Below, piece by piece: positions 28,395-38,411 of a DNA stretch of 64,000 bases (position 1 is the first letter of the stretch; each line of letters begins with the position of its first letter). Source of the DNA: an uncultured Prevotella sp. (lineage in GTDB: Bacteria > Bacteroidota > Bacteroidia > Bacteroidales > Bacteroidaceae); contig CAKQCV010000005.1 in the NCBI GenBank assembly GCA_934217675.1, positions 1-64,000 on the forward strand, in the 5' to 3' direction. The position numbers and the translations under genes are program-made. Under the pieces are notes generated by a model. The model searched no databases. It saw nothing but the letters and a program-made list of their open reading frames with translations, and was not told the DNA's origin.

Positions 28395-30212
28395 CTATAA
28401 TGATATTTTTATTGCTTTATCTGCAAATCTAACGACATACGTTCCAGACTGTGGCAAAGCTATATCACTATCGTTTGTTTGAAGAACCAAATTTCCAAGC
28501 ATGTCAAACACTACAACTTTGCCTCCATTATATCCAGGAATGATTTTACCATTTACAGTAAGTACATTATCTGAATGCTTTTCAAGAGTTATATTTGTTG
28601 TACCTTCTTCTTTAATTGTTTTGAAGTTTTTCCAAATATTTGCTTCACTGTATACTGTAGTGCAACCTTTTGGTACATAGAGAGTACAAGCATCATAATC
28701 AATACGCCAGAATGTATATTTGTCAATTTCCAAAGGCTCAGTCAATCTACAATATATTTCCTTAATGTTGGCATCCATAAAGAACACATCATCACCAAAC
28801 TCTGTCACCCCATTGCCAATTGTAACATTCTCAAGGTTTTCACAATTTTTGAAAGCACCATCTCCAACAGTAACAACATTGTCAGAAATAACAAGCTTAC
28901 GTAATTTAGAGTTTGTTATAGCGCAATTTTCTGCTAACTCTGTAACAGATGTAGGCACAGTGTATTCTTCGGTATTTGCAGGTGGCAAGAACAATAAGGT
29001 TGATTTGTCTTTATCATATAATACTCCATCTATAGATGAGTATAACTCATTTTCATCACTTATATTAATTTTTTCCAAAGAATCGCAGAACTTGAAGGCA
29101 TCTGCTCCTAAAGCTTCAAAATCTGCTCCCAATGTTATCTCTTTCAAATTTTCGCAACTGAAAAAAGCATTGTCACCAATCTCTGTCAATGAATTTGGAA
29201 TACTTAAAGATTTAAGATTTTCGTCATAACAAAATGCCTCTTCCCCAATACGCACAACACCTTCCGGAATGTCCAATGTTTGTAAATTGGTACAACTGCT
29301 GAACATACCATCAGAAATTTCTGTGATATTTTTTGATAAAGTCACATCAGTAAGCGACTCACATCCATCAAAGGCAGAAGCCTCTATACTATTTACACTG
29401 TTAGGAATAACAAGCTTCTGTAATGACGAGCAACCTGAGAAAGCATTTTCTGTGATAGTCTGAACACCATCAGATATTGTCAAGTCTGTAAGACTGGAAT
29501 TACCAGAGAATGTGAACCAGCCTATTGTCTTTACTGTAGAAGGAATAAATGCCTTTGTCATAGAAGAACATCCATAAAAGGCATAATCGTTAAGTGACTC
29601 TAATCCCTCAGGAAGAATTGCCTCTTTCAGAGCCTCACAACTTTTAAATGCATATCCATCAATAGTTTTCAGTCCTTTGCCGAATTTTACATTCTCCAAA
29701 CTTGAGCAAACTTCAAAAGCAGCTTGGTTAATATAGGTAACATTATCAGGAATATCAAATTCTGTAATTCCATTGCAGTCACCAACTGCAAGATAACCGA
29801 TTGAAACTGTTGATGTTGGTATTTTAATAGTTTTTAGTTGGTTAGCATTATAAAACATGTAGTCACCAAGAACATTATCTTGAGTCGTTGCCGTATAATA
29901 ATATGGTTCACCTCCAGCAACAATATCTGCACCAGACATATCTATATTCTGCAGATTGTTTCCACTAACATAGTCACCGTTTTCATCAAGTCCAGCCATA
30001 CGTCTTATTAACTTTATGTCTGTACTATTCAACTTTCCTGTTACAGTCAATGTCGTTACATTACTTATTTGCTCGCTTGTCAATAACGTTGACAATGAAC
30101 CAGCCGTCTCAACATTAACAGTAAGTTTTGTCTCTTGTGCTCCTACCGTGATAAACGACGCCGAAGCAATCACTGCTGTGCAGATTGATTTAGTAAAGAT
30201 ACTCATCTTCAT
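28395..30212 (-). CDS. BspA-like leucine-rich repeat surface protein
   Basis: Read from the Met at 30212 (about 605 residues) it begins MKMSIFTKSICTAV...FITVGAQ, a signal peptide; Met at 30230 or 30206 is also possible. The body (about 60-500) is a long run of BspA/LRR_5 repeats of about 23 residues with the cores IGEEAFCYDENLKSLSIPNS and ITENAFSGCSSLQKLVIPNS. The C-terminal 75 residues (VVVFDMLGNLVLQ, LPQSGTYVVRFADKAIKISL) form a T9SS sorting domain. BspA-type proteins bind host proteins such as fibronectin, or other bacteria; this role is by family only. A -7 box TAACTTTG on the minus strand lies at 30304-30297. A TPR-type regulator gene ends just upstream, on the same strand. Confidence 0.88.
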   Translation of the reverse strand: MKMSIFTKSICTAVIASASFITVGAQETKLTVNVETAGSLSTLLTSEQISNVTTLTVTGKLNSTDIKLIRRMAGLDENGDYVSGNNLQNIDMSGADIVAGGEPYYYTATTQDNVLGDYMFYNANQLKTIKIPTSTVSIGYLAVGDCNGITEFDIPDNVTYINQAAFEVCSSLENVKFGKGLKTIDGYAFKSCEALKEAILPEGLESLNDYAFYGCSSMTKAFIPSTVKTIGWFTFSGNSSLTDLTISDGVQTITENAFSGCSSLQKLVIPNSVNSIEASAFDGCESLTDVTLSKNITEISDGMFSSCTNLQTLDIPEGVVRIGEEAFCYDENLKSLSIPNSLTEIGDNAFFSCENLKEITLGADFEALGADAFKFCDSLEKINISDENELYSSIDGVLYDKDKSTLLFLPPANTEEYTVPTSVTELAENCAITNSKLRKLVISDNVVTVGDGAFKNCENLENVTIGNGVTEFGDDVFFMDANIKEIYCRLTEPLEIDKYTFWRIDYDACTLYVPKGCTTVYSEANIWKNFKTIKEEGTTNITLEKHSDNVLTVNGKIIPGYNGGKVVVFDMLGNLVLQTNDSDIALPQSGTYVVRFADKAIKISL

Positions 30213-30450
30213 ATTTGTGTTGCAGTTCATCTTATGCGCCAAATGAACTCTGTAAAACACCATTGGTGCGCATACCATAACTTGTCTTTATGGTGGCAAA
30301 GTTATAGTATTTTTATCAAATAAGAATTAAATTATAACCTGTATAATGTGGACACACCGGAAATCTGAATTTAGCCGTAACACCCTGAATATCAAAGGCA
30401 AATATACTTATTTGTCTTTTTTATATTGTGGACAAGTATATAATGATATA

Positions 30451-32199
30451 TCAAAATGTTATAATAAATTCATCAAGAGTTTCATATCTACTACCAAGCA
30501 TCATCTTTTTGTTCTTTAAACGATACTTACGCTTCCTGAGCGTAGAGTCGCTGGTTGCCAAGAGCAAACACTGATCTTGTGTATTGATATTTATCTTCAG
30601 TAAGCAGCATAAACACAAGTCATCAAGAGACAATTCCGGAAAACACTTTTTTAGTCTGTCTACAAAATAATCATAACATAAATTTGTTGATTCAACAAGG
30701 TTTTCACGTTCTTCTTCAGATAACGCTATTTTGTTAGCCAATGTTATTTTCTTGCGTTCTTGCATATCTCTTACTCGTTCTATTTTCTTTATAACCTCAT
30801 CCATTCTGAAAATTCGCAATTTTAAGCCTTGCTGCTGTTTACGTAGCTCAGCCAATTGCAAATTTTTATCATTAAGCGTTCGCATCAATTCAATCTCCTT
30901 ATCCTGTGCCTCTTGTTTTGTCTTCATCAACAAGTAATTATGCTCTTTTATCTGCGAAAGGCTCTTTGCCAACAAGCGTTCCTTTGTTTGGATAGCCCTG
31001 TTTATACGTCTACGCCAGCGTTGATAAGCATATCCAATAAATGTGAGTATAACAAAAACTACAGCTATCAGTAAAGCTATGAAGTTACCTTTACGCTCAC
31101 TCTCAAGTGCCAGCTTATTTCGTTCAGCAGCTAACAATGAGTAGTTGTACAGCTTCTGTACTTTCATTATTTCTTCATTGCGTTGGTAATTATACATGGA
31201 GTCCATTTCTGTAGAAAAGAGAGTTTTATATTCCAAAGCTAATTTATAATTTCCCCTTTGGGATTCTAATTCACTCATATCATTGAAATAAGAAGCTTTT
31301 TGATAGAACTCTTTGCTTTGTCTTCCTTTGTTTATGTAAATATAAGCAGAGTCATATTGGCCTAAATTCATCAGGACAACTCCTTTTATAGCAAATAAAG
31401 GCTTTACATCATTACCTGTTTTTACACATCTGATAGCTTTATTGACATATTCAAGAGCATGACTATGCTTTCCTTGCATCTCATATACAGCAGCAATACT
31501 CTTGAGCAATAAATCCTTTCTATCATAGTTATGCCGTTTTGCCATTATTAAAGCATCCGAAAATACAGATAAAGCCTTTCCGTAATCTTGTGAATAAACG
31601 TATTCCCAACCTATCAAGTCAATCATATGAATTGCCTTTGCATAGTCGTTCATTGCTAAAGCATATTTTTTTGCACACTTATATTTCTCAATAGATTCAG
31701 TGTATGGTGATTCTGAGCGCAATAACCACCCCCACTGACTATACAAAATATATTTCATAGCATTGTTATTTATGCTTTTTCCTGTATTTGCAGCCTCACT
31801 GTATGCTTTTACAGCCTTGCTGTCTTCACCAAGTTCGGCATAGACCAAAGCACAACAGAGCTGCGAGATAGCTTTCAAATTTTTATTGTCACTTTGTGAG
31901 TAATATTCTCTTACTGACATAGAAAGAGAATCATTGTCTTGCTTATGTACATTGAAATTCTTTATAATACGCAAGATATTACGCCTTTCATTACATTCAC
32001 GATGTGATGGTGGACATTCTGCAGTATGCTCATAAATTGATATGGCACTGTCGGGAAATTGCATTGCAGCATCAAGTTCAGCCTGTGTAAGCATTTTCTT
32101 ACAATTCGAATGATTGTCACAGGCACAAAATATAGCAACAAAAAATAAACAACATGCACATAGACTTGGTATGTAACAAAAATAATTCAATCTTGCCAT
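30451..32199 (-). CDS. Membrane-anchored TPR protein with a degenerate HTH-like tail
   Basis: The ATG at 32199 gives 582 residues. The N-terminus has a hydrophobic signal ending IFCACDN (possible lipobox). Residues about 40-350 are tetratricopeptide repeats (for example YGKALSVFSDALIMAKRHN, HSHALEYVNKAIRC). One transmembrane helix follows near 375-395 (FIALLIAVVFVILTFIGYAY), then a long coiled coil. The C-terminal 60 residues (LSLDDLCLCCLLKININTQD, DSTLRKRKYRLKNKKM) resemble the LuxR-like helix-turn-helix seen in Bacteroidota TPR regulators. It could sense something outside and act on DNA inside, but DNA binding is unproven. The nearest target would be the BspA-like gene 170 bp downstream. 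A -7 box TATTTTTG lies at 32234-32227 (minus). Confidence 0.8.
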   Translation of the reverse strand: MARLNYFCYIPSLCACCLFFVAIFCACDNHSNCKKMLTQAELDAAMQFPDSAISIYEHTAECPPSHRECNERRNILRIIKNFNVHKQDNDSLSMSVREYYSQSDNKNLKAISQLCCALVYAELGEDSKAVKAYSEAANTGKSINNNAMKYILYSQWGWLLRSESPYTESIEKYKCAKKYALAMNDYAKAIHMIDLIGWEYVYSQDYGKALSVFSDALIMAKRHNYDRKDLLLKSIAAVYEMQGKHSHALEYVNKAIRCVKTGNDVKPLFAIKGVVLMNLGQYDSAYIYINKGRQSKEFYQKASYFNDMSELESQRGNYKLALEYKTLFSTEMDSMYNYQRNEEIMKVQKLYNYSLLAAERNKLALESERKGNFIALLIAVVFVILTFIGYAYQRWRRRINRAIQTKERLLAKSLSQIKEHNYLLMKTKQEAQDKEIELMRTLNDKNLQLAELRKQQQGLKLRIFRMDEVIKKIERVRDMQERKKITLANKIALSEEERENLVESTNLCYDYFVDRLKKCFPELSLDDLCLCCLLKININTQDQCLLLATSDSTLRKRKYRLKNKKMMLGSRYETLDEFIITF

Positions 32200-32306
32200 A
32201 CAATTACTTTTATGATTTACAATGTGCAAAAATACTCAAATCTTTTTGTTTTATCTTTATCTTTTGTAAAAAAGGAAAGCTATACTTGAATATTGTGTTT
32301 CATAAA

Positions 32307-32350
32307 AACATAAAGTCCCGTCTGGTATGAACCAGACGGGACTTTATGTT
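32307..32350. terminator. pckA terminator, perfect 20-bp stem
   Basis: Arms 32307-32326 and 32331-32350 are perfectly complementary (core AAGTCCCGTCTGGT), with a tetraloop ATGA. It lies 30 bp past the pckA stop (minus strand). A- and T-rich ends on both sides mean it can work in both directions. Confidence 0.9.
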
Positions 32351-32380
32351 ATATCAGAATATCTTATTCTAATGTTAAAA

Positions 32381-33994
32381 TTAAAGCTGTGGACCAGCAG
32401 CAACAAGAGCCTTACCAGCCTCGTTTGTCTCATACTTCTTGAAGTTCTTGATGAAACGAGCTGCAAGATCCTTAGCCTTCTCCTCCCACTGAGCTGCATC
32501 AGCGTATGTGTCGCGTGGGTCAAGGATGTTAGGATCAACACCCTCAAGCTGTGTAGGAACAACGAAGTTGAAGAATGGGATTGTCTTTGTTGGAGCAGCA
32601 TCGATTGAGTGATCAAGAATTGCATCGATGATACCACGAGTATCACGGATAGAGATACGCTTACCAGTTCCATTCCAACCAGTGTTTACCAAGTATGCCT
32701 TAGCACCGCTCTTCTCCATCTTCTTAACGAGCTCCTCAGCATATTTTGTTGGGTGAAGCTCCAAGAATGCCTGACCGAAGCAAGCAGAGAATGTTGGAGT
32801 TGGCTCTGTAATACCGCGCTCTGTACCAGCCAACTTAGCTGTGAATCCTGAGAGGAAGTAGTACTTTGTCTGCTCTGCGTTCAGGATTGATACAGGAGGA
32901 AGAACTCCGAATGCATCAGCTGACAAGAAGATAACTTGTTTTGCTGCAGGACCCTGAGAGAATGGGCGCTGAATATTCTTGATGTGGTAGATAGGATAAG
33001 AAACACGAGTGTTCTCTGTTACGCTCTTATCAGCGAAATCAATCTTACCATTCTTATCTACAGTTACATTCTCAAGAAGAGCGTCACGACGGATAGCGTT
33101 GTAAATATCAGGCTCTGAATCCTTGTCAAGGTTGATAACCTTAGCATAGCAACCACCCTCAAAGTTGAATACACCTTCATCATCCCATCCGTGCTCGTCA
33201 TCACCGATAAGCTTACGCTTTGGATCTGTAGACAAAGTTGTCTTACCTGTTCCTGAAAGTCCGAAGAAGATAGCTGTGTTCTCACCATTCATATCAGTGT
33301 TTGCAGAGCAGTGCATAGAAGCCATACCCTTCAATGGCAAGAAGTAGTTCATCATAGAGAACATACCTTTCTTCATCTCACCACCATACCAAGTGTTGAT
33401 GATTACCTGCTCCTTAGAAGTAACGTTGAATACAACAGCTGTCTCTGAATGAAGACCAAGCTCCTTCCAGTTCTCAACCTTAGCCTTAGAAGCGTTATAT
33501 ACGATAAAGTCTGGTTCCTGATCGAACTCAGCCTCGTTCTGAGGACGGATGAACATATTTGTTACGAAATGAGCCTGCCAAGCAACCTCAACGATGAAAC
33601 GAACCTTCATACGTGTATCCTTGTGAGTTCCGCAGAAACCATCAACAACATACAGTTTCTTATTTGAAAGCTCTTTCTTTGCGATTTCCTTTACAGCAGC
33701 CCAAGCCTCTGGAGTTGCCTTGTGGTTGTCATTGTGATATTCCTCAGAATCCCACCAAACAGTATCGTGAGAGTTCTCATCATCAACGATAAACTTGTCC
33801 TTAGGTGAACGACCGGTGTAGATACCTGTCATTACGTTTACTGCACCAAGCTCAGTCTCTTGACCTACCTCGAAACCTTCGAGACCTGCTTTTGTCTCCT
33901 CGTTGAACAATACTTCATAAGAAGGATTGTAGAGAACCTCAGTTGTACCTGTGATTCCATACTTCTCTAAAACTGACTTATCAAATCTTGCCAT
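32381..33994 (-). CDS. pckA: Phosphoenolpyruvate carboxykinase (ATP)
   Basis: Interconverts oxaloacetate plus ATP with phosphoenolpyruvate, CO2 and ADP. In fermentative Bacteroidota it mainly runs in the CO2-fixing direction toward succinate. The 537 residues have the normal ATP-type length and motifs: [29 protein letters not shown], the P-loop [11 protein letters not shown] (near 243-253), [11 protein letters not shown] with metal-binding Asp, and GVLPPVS. A consensus promoter lies upstream on the minus strand (34118-34088) and a perfect hairpin ends the transcript. Confidence 0.97.
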   Translation of the reverse strand: MARFDKSVLEKYGITGTTEVLYNPSYEVLFNEETKAGLEGFEVGQETELGAVNVMTGIYTGRSPKDKFIVDDENSHDTVWWDSEEYHNDNHKATPEAWAAVKEIAKKELSNKKLYVVDGFCGTHKDTRMKVRFIVEVAWQAHFVTNMFIRPQNEAEFDQEPDFIVYNASKAKVENWKELGLHSETAVVFNVTSKEQVIINTWYGGEMKKGMFSMMNYFLPLKGMASMHCSANTDMNGENTAIFFGLSGTGKTTLSTDPKRKLIGDDEHGWDDEGVFNFEGGCYAKVINLDKDSEPDIYNAIRRDALLENVTVDKNGKIDFADKSVTENTRVSYPIYHIKNIQRPFSQGPAAKQVIFLSADAFGVLPPVSILNAEQTKYYFLSGFTAKLAGTERGITEPTPTFSACFGQAFLELHPTKYAEELVKKMEKSGAKAYLVNTGWNGTGKRISIRDTRGIIDAILDHSIDAAPTKTIPFFNFVVPTQLEGVDPNILDPRDTYADAAQWEEKAKDLAARFIKNFKKYETNEAGKALVAAGPQL

Positions 33995-34366
33995 TTTTAT
34001 TAATGTATTTAATGTGAATATTTTATCCTTTGTTTTTATTAGCTGTATAAATTGTACGAATAATAATACCTACTTCGTAAATCGTGGCAAAGGTAGCAAA
34101 AAACTACTTTTCAACAAAAAGAACTATGGTAAAATTGTATGTCTGTCACTCTTTTTAGGTTAAAGTTGTTTAAATGTATATACCCCGCTACTTTTTTGTA
34201 AATCGCAAATGACAAATTTTCTTCTTAATTGTTTACTTTTGCAATGATGGGACTACATTGAGCAGTTTCATTACTTTTGCCTTACATTTATAAGGCACTT
34301 TCCATAGCATTTAAAATTGCTGTACCCAATAAAGGAATCTAACAAAAACAAGCAATAAAAATCCAA
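33995..34366. other. Intergenic region between divergent pckA and upp
   Basis: 372 bp. It contains the pckA promoter and, toward upp, a -7 box TACTTTTG at 34234-34241 without a good -33. The upp leader would be about 120 nt; no convincing riboswitch or attenuator was seen in it. Confidence 0.6.
34088..34118 (-). promoter_or_regulatory. Bacteroidota-type promoter of pckA
   Basis: Minus strand: TTTG at 34118-34115, a 19-nt spacer, then TACCTTTG at 34095-34088. Exact match to the consensus. The leader to the pckA ATG is about 85 nt. Confidence 0.85.
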
Positions 34367-35026
34367 ATGAAAGTAATAAACTTCAGCGAGCAAAACTCAG
34401 TAATGAACCAGTATCTTGCAGAGATACGCGACAAGGACTATCAGCAGAACCGCCTTGTGTTCCGTAACAATATCTGTCGCATCGGTGAGATTATGGCTTA
34501 CGAAATGAGTAAGACTTTTAACTATACATTGAAGACAGTGCATACACCACTTGCAGATGCTAAAGTGAGTGTTCCGACAAACGATGTGGTCGTAGCTACT
34601 ATATTCCGTGCCGGATTGCCATTCCACACTGGTTTTCTCAATGTTTTCGACCATGCAGGAAACGCTTTCGTCAGTGCATACCGCAAATATATAGACGAAG
34701 CCCACACCCAAGTTGGCATACATATTGAATATCTTGCCACCCCCGATCTTAACGGCAAGACTCTTATTATTACAGATCCTATGCTTGCAACAGGTGGGTC
34801 AATGGAATTAGGCTACAAAGCCTTCTTGACAAAAGGCAAACCGGAGCATGTACATGTGGCATGTGTGATAGCTACGCCTGAAGGCATTGAACATGTAAAA
34901 AAGACCTTCCCTGAAGCAGAAACAACAATATGGTGTGCTGCCGTAGACCCTGGGATGAACGAACATAAATATATCGTGCCGGGATTCGGAGATGCTGGAG
35001 ACTTGTGCTTCGGTGAGAAACTCTAA
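34367..35026 (+). CDS. upp: Uracil phosphoribosyltransferase
   Basis: Salvages uracil to UMP using PRPP. 219 residues. The PRPP signature is LIITDPMLATGGSMELG (about 132-149), and the uracil-binding C-terminus includes AAVDPGMNEHKYIVPGFGDAGD, quoted in parts as AAVDPGMNE and PGFGDAGD. Length is slightly above the 208 of E. coli. It is a single gene, divergent from pckA and ended by a hairpin 33 bp after the stop. Confidence 0.96.
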   Translation: MKVINFSEQNSVMNQYLAEIRDKDYQQNRLVFRNNICRIGEIMAYEMSKTFNYTLKTVHTPLADAKVSVPTNDVVVATIFRAGLPFHTGFLNVFDHAGNAFVSAYRKYIDEAHTQVGIHIEYLATPDLNGKTLIITDPMLATGGSMELGYKAFLTKGKPEHVHVACVIATPEGIEHVKKTFPEAETTIWCAAVDPGMNEHKYIVPGFGDAGDLCFGEKL

Positions 35027-35059
35027 TATGGTATTTTATCTGTGAGAATACGACAAAAT

Positions 35060-35086
35060 GAGGGCGTATCGTTTTGATGCGCCCTC
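35060..35086 (+). terminator. upp terminator
   Basis: 11-bp arms GAGGGCGTATC (35060-35070) and GATGCGCCCTC (35076-35086, one G-U pair), 5-nt loop. Also positioned to stop the convergent lipoprotein gene. Confidence 0.75.
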
Positions 35087-35108
35087 TATTATGATTGTTA
35101 TTATGATT

Positions 35109-35516
35109 CTATTCTGCTGCTTGTCGTATATAAATTGGACAAGCTACATCACCTGTACTCATAACCAATTCTATAGTCCTTGCAGTCAAAAGAGAATTTT
35201 GTTTTATGGAGCAATTAACTTTGTTGCCTGCTTCAGAAAACTCATACCAATCTTTATCTTTTAATTCTTTTTTTTGTCCTTTGTTATATATTAATTTAAA
35301 CTCTTCTTTGTCTGATTTTTGTGTGCTAATGCAAGAGATATACCACCCAGGATAGTTGTTTACAGTAATGGAAAAATCTTTTCCCTTGACAGGAACATCA
35401 ATGTAACTGTTTTCTTTTTCTTTTCTTATCGTAACATCATTAGACGATATTTTGCAAGGTTCTCCACCTCCAAGATAAATATCATTAGATTTATCACTGC
35501 AACCACCTAAAAACAT
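35109..35516 (-). CDS. Putative lipoprotein with a frameshifted signal peptide
   Basis: The open frame (135 residues, starting MFLGGCSDKSN) encodes a beta-rich domain resembling BACON-type modules (DVTIRKEKENSYIDVPV, WYISCI, IYIRQAA at the end). The true start is probably the ATG at 35554: MKKIILSFF..., but it runs into a stop after 11 codons because a run of T (coding strand) has 8 bases. With 9 T the frame reads MKKIILSFFFLLTMFLGGCS, a textbook lipoprotein signal ending in the lipobox LGGC. So the gene is off, phase-varied or miscalled here. Function unknown; no partner genes. Confidence 0.65.
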   Translation of the reverse strand: MFLGGCSDKSNDIYLGGGEPCKISSNDVTIRKEKENSYIDVPVKGKDFSITVNNYPGWYISCISTQKSDKEEFKLIYNKGQKKELKDKDWYEFSEAGNKVNCSIKQNSLLTARTIELVMSTGDVACPIYIRQAAE

Positions 35517-35526
35517 GGTTAATAAG

Positions 35527-35534
35527 AAAAAAAA
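35527..35534 (-). repeat. A8/T8 tract in the lipoprotein signal region
   Basis: Eight A on the plus strand. One more base joins the ATG at 35554 in frame to the downstream lipoprotein. Confidence 0.75.
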
Positions 35535-35554
35535 GATAAAATTATTTTTTTCAT

Positions 35555-36168
35555 TTCTATTTATATTACAAGACTATAACTATTATTCAATATCGCTAAT
35601 CTTGATGACCGATACTGAATAGAAAAGTAATTGCAATTACATTTCGAAATGCAAAAATACTGCAAATAAAGATGATTAACAATACTTATTCTTAGGTATT
35701 TCAGGAAAAGTATAAATTTATATTTCAAGTGCCATAATAAATATATCCGCGATGCTGTTTTGTACACTTACATTCATCCCTGTGAGAATTATTGTTGGAA
35801 AAAGTTGCCAAGTTTCTCATAGAAATTAGGCAACTTTCCATGAGAAATCAGGCATATTTTGAAAAAAACAAGGCATAACGATAAAATATATCACACAATT
35901 TGACATTAAAAGAACATACTATCACAACATTAAACTCTTAATATAAACCAGTCTCTACAGAATAAAAAAAATGCATCAAGAACATACTATTGATAAAAAG
36001 TAAACAACAACATTCACAAATGTTAATACGTTTTCTTTTGTATATTTTTGTAGGTGCTTTGTTCTAAAAAAACTCAATAAACATATTATTTAATATAATA
36101 AAGCATTGTATAAGGTGGATTTTTGGAATATTCTGACTAAATTTGCAGCTAAAATTATAATTTTGGAT
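35555..36168. other. Intergenic region before the envelope-assembly cluster
   Basis: 614 bp without a convincing gene. It holds the 22-bp repeat/hairpin at 35804-35854 and a -7 box TATTTTTG at 36043-36050 that may serve the DUF6242 gene. The remainder is AT-rich. Confidence 0.6.
35804..35854 (-). repeat. Two 22-bp tandem repeats with competing hairpins
   Basis: Read on the minus strand, units TGCCTGATTTCTCATGGAAAGT and TGCCTAATTTCTATGAGAAACT (split here only for naming: each starts TGCCT and contains ATTTCT) lie head to tail with 16 of 22 matches. A partial third unit follows. Two exclusive pairings exist: GTTGCC (35804-35809) with GGCAAC (35829-35834), or TTTCTCAT (35813-35820) with ATGAGAAA (35840-35847). 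Confidence 0.65.
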
Positions 36169-37623
36169 ATGAAAAGAAAGTTTTTCCCACTTACATTGCT
36201 TTTGGCTGGTGTCTTCATGTTGGCATCGTGCCTTGGTGATGATACAGACAATAGCGATATAACTTATTATGGTGACGCAGCTATAACATCGTTCTCTCTC
36301 GGAACGCTTAACAAATATTACCTCTACAACAACGGTGATACCATAAAGAAGAACGAGGATGGAACTGACAGTACAACGACTGTAGACTGCAGCACCTACA
36401 AGATGACAATAGACCAGCTGAAACACGAAATATATAATGTTGATTCTCTACCAGCTGGTGTTGATGCCAAGAAGGTGGTTTGCACTGTTGCAAGCAAGAA
36501 CTCCGGAATTATTGTTGTGAAGAAAATCAATAACGACAGTCTTGATTATTATAGCAGCGCAGATTCCATGGATTTGTCAGTACCACGACAATTCAGAGTA
36601 TATTCTACAGATGGAACAAATTACCGGAAGTATAATGTCACGGTTAATGTCCATAAAGAGCTTCCAGACTCTTTCGTATGGCACAAGCAATCAATGACAG
36701 AAAGTGCTACTGGTTTGAACAACGTAAGCGGTGTAAACACGTTTGCTATGGGCAACACTCTATACACAGCAATTTCTGATGCAGCAGGAACATATATCGC
36801 TGCAAAAAATATAGACAACGACAGTGAACCATGGAGAGTGTTGGTATCAAACATGAATATGGTTTTCAGTAAGGATGCATATAAAAATATTGCCGTTCTT
36901 AATGGATGGATTTATATTCTTAATGACGGAAAGATGTTCAAAGCACAAGACGGTAGTACATGGCAGCCTGTTACGACATCTGGCTTAAATAATCCCAAAC
37001 AGCTTGTGGGTGCCGGAAGCACTAAAATGTATGCCGTTACAGCTACAGGCATTGCCTCGTCTGCAGACGGAAACAATTGGACAGAAACATCTGTTGATGG
37101 AGAAATATCAAAACTACCCTCAAACAACGCACACATTTGTTCGTTACCTTTGAAGACGAACTCAGGTGTAGAACGAATTGTCATGATAGGCAACAGTGAC
37201 ATTGCATCAGATACTACAGCTGTTGTATGGGGTAAAATAGAAGATTCCAAAGAAAGTGTAGATTCTTACTCATGGTCACTGTATGAAGGCGGATATAAAC
37301 TTATGCTTCCTAATATGCAAGGTTTATCGGTTATGAAATATGACGGTAAGCTTTATGCTATTGGCGGTTCAGGTTTGAATGGTAGTAAAGTTCAGCCATA
37401 CAGCAAGTTATATTGTAGCAAAGACCAAGGATTGACATGGCAAACAAGCTCTTTGTTTACATTGCCAAAAGATTTGCCTACAGATGTTGATGCAAACACT
37501 ATCAGCATGACCGCAGACAAAGAAAATCATGTTTGGATTGTATGTGCAAAGACTGGTCAGGTTTGGAAAATGAGAATCAATAGACTTGGCTGGAAAACAG
37601 TACAAAAGTCTTTTAATGAATAG
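36169..37623 (+). CDS. DUF6242-type lipoprotein
   Basis: Read from the ATG at 36169 (484 residues): MKRKFFPLTLLLAGVFMLASC, a clear lipoprotein signal. An N-terminal domain of about 130 residues is followed by a C-terminal half with propeller-like repeats (AQDGSTWQPVTTSGL, SSADGNNWTETSVDG, SKDQGLTWQTSSLF) similar to Kelch/BNR blades. It fits the family named DUF6242, which in Bacteroidota typically precedes the DUF6089-uppS-bamA genes, as here (DUF6089 starts 65 bp downstream). Probably in the outer membrane or periplasm; function unknown. An upstream in-frame start at 36106 adds a non-signal extension and is rejected. Confidence 0.82.
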   Translation: MKRKFFPLTLLLAGVFMLASCLGDDTDNSDITYYGDAAITSFSLGTLNKYYLYNNGDTIKKNEDGTDSTTTVDCSTYKMTIDQLKHEIYNVDSLPAGVDAKKVVCTVASKNSGIIVVKKINNDSLDYYSSADSMDLSVPRQFRVYSTDGTNYRKYNVTVNVHKELPDSFVWHKQSMTESATGLNNVSGVNTFAMGNTLYTAISDAAGTYIAAKNIDNDSEPWRVLVSNMNMVFSKDAYKNIAVLNGWIYILNDGKMFKAQDGSTWQPVTTSGLNNPKQLVGAGSTKMYAVTATGIASSADGNNWTETSVDGEISKLPSNNAHICSLPLKTNSGVERIVMIGNSDIASDTTAVVWGKIEDSKESVDSYSWSLYEGGYKLMLPNMQGLSVMKYDGKLYAIGGSGLNGSKVQPYSKLYCSKDQGLTWQTSSLFTLPKDLPTDVDANTISMTADKENHVWIVCAKTGQVWKMRINRLGWKTVQKSFNE

Positions 37624-37688
37624 AAAATATATGGCACTCTGCTGTATCAACAGTAGTATTGCCTATATATAATAAGGTATAAAGTGTA

Positions 37689-38411
37689 ATGCACTGTATT
37701 TTTTCAAAAACATATCATCAATATCTTCTGAACATAGTTTTAATGTCTGTGTTCACTCTGTGTGCCGTTCCTGTAATGGCACAAGAAGATGATATGTACA
37801 AAATGGAGATAGGTGCAGGACTTGGTATTGTGACTTACGAAGGTGACTTCAATGGCAATATAACAAAAGGTGCCCAGCCAGGAGCTTCACTTATATTGCG
37901 TAGAGTATTTAATCCATATATGGATCTTAGACTTGGCATTATGTATGGCAAACTCAAGGGTTCATCAGAAAATGAGAAGACATACTATCCTGACTATCAG
38001 CAAACAAAATATGACTTCAGCAACACTCTTATAGACGCATCCTTGACATACGAATACAATTTCTGGCCTTATGGCACAGGGAGAGATTATCGTGGTGCAC
38101 AAAGGCTTACTCCGTTTGTATTCCTCGGTATTGGTGCAACATACGTTAAGACAGAGGATAAAGGAGTGTTTACTGGAAACTTGCCAATTGGAGTAGGAGT
38201 AAAATACAAACTTGGCAAAAGAGTAAATCTTGGAATAGAATGGGCTATCCACTTTTCACTCAGTGATGAGTTGGACGGCGTGAAAGACCCATATATGATA
38301 AAAAGTAGTGGATTGTTCAAAAACACAGACTGCTATTCGGCATTGCAATTGACGCTAACCTATAGCTTCATGCAAAAATGTAGAACCTGTAACAGTGATA
38401 AATATGACTGA
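37689..38411 (+). CDS. DUF6089-type outer-membrane beta-barrel protein
   Basis: 240 residues with a signal peptide (...[11 protein letters not shown], mature start QEDD). Alternating strands with glycine turns ([55 protein letters not shown]) indicate a small outer-membrane barrel of eight or so strands. It matches the DUF6089 family that sits before uppS and bamA in Bacteroidota. The 3' end overlaps the uppS ATG by 8 bp, so they are cotranslated. It probably acts in or depends on outer-membrane assembly; the role is not established. Confidence 0.82.
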   Translation: MHCIFSKTYHQYLLNIVLMSVFTLCAVPVMAQEDDMYKMEIGAGLGIVTYEGDFNGNITKGAQPGASLILRRVFNPYMDLRLGIMYGKLKGSSENEKTYYPDYQQTKYDFSNTLIDASLTYEYNFWPYGTGRDYRGAQRLTPFVFLGIGATYVKTEDKGVFTGNLPIGVGVKYKLGKRVNLGIEWAIHFSLSDELDGVKDPYMIKSSGLFKNTDCYSALQLTLTYSFMQKCRTCNSDKYD

